This document shows, in pieces, positions 60,759 through 63,814 of a stretch of 63,814 bases of DNA. This stretch comes from an uncultured Bacteroides sp. GTDB lineage: Bacteria > Bacteroidota > Bacteroidia > Bacteroidales > Bacteroidaceae. The first letter of the stretch is position 1; each line of letters starts with the position of its first letter. The position numbers and the translations under genes were made by a program. The notes beneath the pieces are model-generated. The model saw only the letters and a list, made by a program, of their open reading frames with translations, searched no databases and was not told the origin of the DNA. The DNA lies in the NCBI GenBank assembly GCA_944322355.1, contig CALUOT010000008.1, forward strand, positions 1 through 63,814. The letters are read 5' to 3'.

Positions 60759-61158
60759 ACGCCTGTACGGATTTCGGAAAACACCTCTACATGTAGTCGG
60801 AAACGCATGTAGAGGCGGTCGGAAATGGAAGTACATGTCGTCAGAAACGGAAGTACATCCGGTCAGAAACGGAAGTACATCCGGTCACAAACGGAAGTAT
60901 ATCCATTTTTAACGGGAAGTACATCCGTTTTTAACGACATGTACTTCCGTTTTCAATCCGGTAAAAAAGGCTGAATTGTTACATCTATTAACGCTTTCGG
61001 CGCCTTCGGCAGATGTCCGATATTTTCCGTAGGCGGAGCGACCGACGCCCGATGGCCGACGGATAAAAATCACCCCATCCCGGCGTAATCCGAGGCCGAA
61101 ACCGTTGTTTTTCTCTGTTTATTTCCTATCTTTACCGCGCTAATCAAACTGAAATACC
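60759..61158. other. Gap between transporter and GH65 gene
   Basis: 400 bp. First half is array L (60774-60950). Second half includes a GGCGCCTTCGGCAGATG-type stretch with no clear meaning and a near-consensus box TATCTTTA at 61127-61134, 24 bp before the GH65 start, which may be a second promoter. Confidence 0.65.
60774..60950. repeat. Tandem array L: 8 units, period 22 bp (first 23)
   Basis: Units start at 60774, 60797, 60819, 60841, 60863, 60885, 60907 and 60929. Units at 60841 and 60863 are identical over 22 bp (TCAGAAACGGAAGTACATCC plus GG); flanking ones drift (ATGTAG..., TTTTAACGG...). ACATGT and GGAAGTACATC/GATGTACTTCC words make inverted pairs, mainly between units. The longest array in the window. 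Confidence 0.95.
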
Positions 61159-63468
61159 ATGAAGAGATACTTGAAGACCGATGAGTGGAACATCATAGAG
61201 GAAGGCTTTCATGCGGAACATCAGCGTATGTCCGAAAGCATCTTCAGCGTGGGCAACGGGAGGTTCGGCCAGCGCGGCAATTTCGAAGAACCTTATAGCA
61301 GCGACAGCTACCGGGGGACGTTCGTGGCCGGCGTGCCCTTCCTGGACAAGACGCGTGTGGCGTGGTGGAAGAACGGATACCCCACTTATTACACCCGCAT
61401 CCCGCGCGCGGCCGACTGGAGCCGCATCCACCTGCGGCTGATTGACGAAGAGCTTGACCTGGCGCAGTGGGACGTGAACAGCTTCACGCGGAGGCTGGAC
61501 ATGCGCGAGGGCATCGCGTACCGCGACATGGAGGTGACGTCGCCGCGCGGCAACAGTCTCCGTGTGCACGTCGAGCACTTGGCCAACATGGCGCATCCGG
61601 ACCTCTGTCTGGTGAAGTACAGTGTCACGTCGCTGAACTATACTGGCCGCTTGTCGCTGATGCCGCTCGTCGAGGCCAACGTGACCGACTGCTCCGAGCT
61701 GACGAAGGAGAAGGTGTGGAACATACTGGACGCCGGCGCCACGCCCGACTGTGCCTACATGCGCACCCAGACCCGTCACGAAGATGCCCACGTAGGCTAT
61801 GCCCTGAGCTTCCGGTTGCAGAAGAACGGGAAGGAGGTGGCGCACAACCCCATCCGCATCGAGAAGGAGAAGGCCGTGGGATTCAGTGCCGGTGCCGATG
61901 TGAAGCCCGGCGACACGGTGGTGCTTCAGGCTTACATCATCATCGTCTCTTCCCTTTACTATGAGCGGACGACGCTGGTGGATACGGCCATAGGGAAGGC
62001 CCGCAAAGCCCGCAGTCTGGGTTGGGAACGCCTTGTAGCCGACCACCGCCAGGCATGGAAGGAGATTTGGGACGAGACGGACGTCGTTATCGAAGGCGAC
62101 CCGGAGGCGCAGCAAGGCATCCGCTACACCATCTTCCAGCTCTACCAGACCTATCGCGGCGACGACCCCCGGCTGAACATCGGCCCCAAGGGCTTCACCG
62201 GTGAGAAGTACGGAGGCAATACGTATTGGAATACGGAGCTTTGCTGCGTGCCTTTCTTTCTGCTCTCCACGTCGAAGAAGATTGTGGAAAACCTGCTTAT
62301 GTATCGTTACAACCAGTTGGATAAGGCCATTGACAATGCCCGTGCGTTGGGCATCGGTGGCGGGGCGGCTCTGTTTCCCCAGGTCACCAGCAGTGGCGAA
62401 GAGTGTCATAACGAGTGGGAAATCACCTTCGAAGAGATTCATCGCAACAACATCATCGTCAACGCCATCATCCAGCATGCCCAGCTGACGGGCAGTATCG
62501 ACTACATCGTCGCCCACGGGCTAGAGGTCATGCTGGCCATCAGCCGTTATTGGGCGCAACGCGTATCCTTCTCCCAGCCCAAGCAGCAGTACGTCATCTT
62601 GGGCGTGACGGGTCCCGACGAATATGCCAATAACGTGGACAACAACTGGTATACGAACTACTCCTGCGTGCAGTGCTTGCAGACCACGCTACAGTGCATC
62701 GAGACCGTAGCCGACCTTCGTCCCGACGACTATGCCCGCATCTGCCATGCCACCGGATTCGACGCCCGTCGGGAGACGCCGCTTTGGCGGGACATCATCG
62801 ACCGCATGTACCTGCCCTACGACGAAGAGCGGGGCATCTTCATACAGAACGACGGTTTCCTGGACAAGACCTTGCAATCGGTCGAGGCTATCCCGGCCGG
62901 CGAGCGTCCCATTAATCAGCATTGGTCCTGGGACCGTATTCTGCGCTCTTGCTACATCAAGCAGGCCGATGTGCTGTTGGGGCTCTATCTGTACCGGCAT
63001 CATTTCGATACGGAGACGGTGCGTCGCAACTTCCAGTTCTACGAGCCTATGACCGTACACGAATCCAGCCTTTCGCCTCACATCCATGCCATTCTGGCTG
63101 CGCGGATCGGGGAGCTTGATAAAGCCTACAGCCTCTTCATGCGAGCCACCCGCCTCGACCTGGACGACTATAACAACGAGACCGACCAAGGCTTGCACGT
63201 CACCAGTATGCCCGGTTCGTGGTTGGTCATAGCCCGTGGCTTTGCAGGCGCGCAGATGGTGGACGATTGCCTTTGCTTGTCGCCACTGATTCCTCCTCAT
63301 TGGGAGCGTTACACGTTCTGTGTCAACTATCGGCAGCGTACGGTGCGCATTTCCGTCAGTCGCGAGTCTACTACGCTGACCTTGCTCCAAGGCGAACCTA
63401 TCGGTGTGAAAGTCTACGGGCAGGTGCAGGAACTGGTGAAAGGCGAAGAAGTGACGGTTGTTAAGTGA
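61159..63468 (+). CDS. GH65 disaccharide phosphorylase (maltose phosphorylase type)
   Basis: 769 residues. GH65 layout: N-terminal beta-sandwich (EGFHAEHQRMSESIFSVGNGRFGQRGNFEE), helical linker, (alpha/alpha)6 barrel with the acid glutamate in VTGPDEYANNVDNNWYTNY near residue 488, and a C-terminal beta-sheet. The family splits alpha-glucosides (maltose, trehalose, kojibiose, nigerose) with phosphate to glucose and beta-glucose 1-phosphate. Substrate is not certain; the cytosolic setting after an MFS importer fits maltose. No beta-phosphoglucomutase gene is in the window. Confidence 0.9.
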   Translation: MKRYLKTDEWNIIEEGFHAEHQRMSESIFSVGNGRFGQRGNFEEPYSSDSYRGTFVAGVPFLDKTRVAWWKNGYPTYYTRIPRAADWSRIHLRLIDEELDLAQWDVNSFTRRLDMREGIAYRDMEVTSPRGNSLRVHVEHLANMAHPDLCLVKYSVTSLNYTGRLSLMPLVEANVTDCSELTKEKVWNILDAGATPDCAYMRTQTRHEDAHVGYALSFRLQKNGKEVAHNPIRIEKEKAVGFSAGADVKPGDTVVLQAYIIIVSSLYYERTTLVDTAIGKARKARSLGWERLVADHRQAWKEIWDETDVVIEGDPEAQQGIRYTIFQLYQTYRGDDPRLNIGPKGFTGEKYGGNTYWNTELCCVPFFLLSTSKKIVENLLMYRYNQLDKAIDNARALGIGGGAALFPQVTSSGEECHNEWEITFEEIHRNNIIVNAIIQHAQLTGSIDYIVAHGLEVMLAISRYWAQRVSFSQPKQQYVILGVTGPDEYANNVDNNWYTNYSCVQCLQTTLQCIETVADLRPDDYARICHATGFDARRETPLWRDIIDRMYLPYDEERGIFIQNDGFLDKTLQSVEAIPAGERPINQHWSWDRILRSCYIKQADVLLGLYLYRHHFDTETVRRNFQFYEPMTVHESSLSPHIHAILAARIGELDKAYSLFMRATRLDLDDYNNETDQGLHVTSMPGSWLVIARGFAGAQMVDDCLCLSPLIPPHWERYTFCVNYRQRTVRISVSRESTTLTLLQGEPIGVKVYGQVQELVKGEEVTVVK

Positions 63469-63471
63469 AAA

Positions 63472-63507
63472 GAAAAAATCCCTGTAACTCATCGAGTCGC
63501 AGGGATT
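63472..63507 (-). terminator. Terminator of GGGtGRT gene (minus), may serve both genes
   Basis: Stem AATCCCTGTAACTC with GAGTCGCAGGGATT (12 of 14 pair), ATC loop; on the minus strand six or more T follow (complement of 63472-63478). Confidence 0.85.
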
Positions 63508-63530
63508 CATTGTATGATATTGGGCAAGAA

Positions 63531-63814
63531 TTATTTGCTCAAAGCGAGCGCTACATTTACGGCGCAAGCTACCGTACATCCTACCATCGGGTTGTTACCG
63601 ATACCGAGGAAGCCCATCATTTCCACATGAGCAGGTACGGAAGACGAACCTGCGAACTGAGCATCGCTGTGCATACGGCCCAACGTATCCGTCATACCGT
63701 AAGAAGCAGGACCGGCTGCCATATTATCCGGGTGCAAGGTACGTCCTGTACCACCACCACTGGCTACTGAGAAGTAAGGTTTGCCAGCCAATACACGTTC
63801 TTTCTTATAAGTAC
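63531..63814 (-). CDS. GGGtGRT-family protein, C-terminal part (cut by window end)
   Basis: 94 codons are present, stop at 63531-63533; the start lies beyond base 63814. The peptide begins TYKKERVLAGKPYFSVASGG and contains the family's name motif GGGTGRT, followed by LHPDNMAAGPASYGMTD and HAEMMGFLG-like HVEMMGFLGIGNNPMVG. A Bacteroidota-wide protein of about 330 residues with no established function. Convergent with the GH65 gene, with a terminator between. Confidence 0.85.
   Translation of the reverse strand, partial: TYKKERVLAGKPYFSVASGGGTGRTLHPDNMAAGPASYGMTDTLGRMHSDAQFAGSSSVPAHVEMMGFLGIGNNPMVGCTVACAVNVALALSK

Noticed and set aside
5251-60950. Repeat arrays as CRISPR
   Set aside because: Units are contiguous with a 22-24 bp period, without unique spacers of 30-40 bp, and no cas gene is present.

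Overview
The window looks like chromosomal DNA of a Bacteroidaceae member (Bacteroides/Phocaeicola type; species not assigned). The evidence is the gene families (NigD-like lipoprotein, fimbrillin, DUF5687, DUF5686, GGGtGRT protein, CPCC protein), lipoproteins with Bacteroidales-style lipoboxes, and many promoters of the Bacteroidota type (TTTG, about 19-21 nt, TAnnTTTG). No phage, integrase, transposase or CRISPR array was seen.

Layout. 1-5.1 kb is an accessory stretch: the end of an AraC regulator, a hexapeptide acetyltransferase, a higBA toxin-antitoxin pair, a 3' remnant of an araC gene, a short UvrA-like ABC ATPase and its intact AraC partner. 5.3-6.9 kb holds a fimbrillin-like lipoprotein preceded by a 42-residue peptide gene. 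7.1-13.7 kb is the branched-chain amino acid operon ilvD-ilvB-ilvN-acyl-ACP thioesterase-ilvC, preceded by a full attenuator (leader peptide rich in Ile, Val and Leu, antiterminator, terminator). 13.9-21.5 kb carries small AT-rich genes, metY, an amidase coupled to a membrane LytTR regulator, a DUF2141 protein, a TonB-dependent receptor and a HEPN/MNT pair. 21.5-31.4 kb is a long minus-strand run: ABC exporter, M16 peptidase, kdsA, diacylglycerol kinase, miaA and a GH30 glycosidase. 31.5-36.7 kb is an RND efflux operon whose pump gene has a large in-frame internal deletion. 36.8-40.4 kb has tRNA-Gln(CTG) and rsfS-ftsH-cdsA, followed by a nigD-like gene with an in-frame stop. 42-54 kb is a compact lipid/polyene-type locus: GNAT, ketosynthase, ACP, two hotdog dehydratases, MMPL exporter, FAD oxidoreductase, ketoreductase, LolA-like carrier, thioesterase and a large outer-membrane protein. 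54-58 kb has a YhhQ transporter and an AT-rich lipoprotein/beta-barrel pair. 58.3-63.5 kb is a disaccharide locus (LacI regulator, MFS importer, GH65 phosphorylase), and the window ends in a GGGtGRT-family gene.

Most striking feature: 13 intergenic places carry short tandem arrays with a period of 22, 23 or 24 bp (the period is constant within an array). The sequence differs from array to array, but nearly every unit has a palindromic core. Many lie between genes of one operon, two of them (23 and 24 bp) in the same efflux operon. Five loci also carry copies or parts of a second, interspersed palindromic repeat (GAAGAATGAAGAAT type). I know no established name for the arrays; they are the best candidate here for an undescribed system. 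The aryl-polyene-like locus, the ilv attenuator and the shortened RND pump come next.
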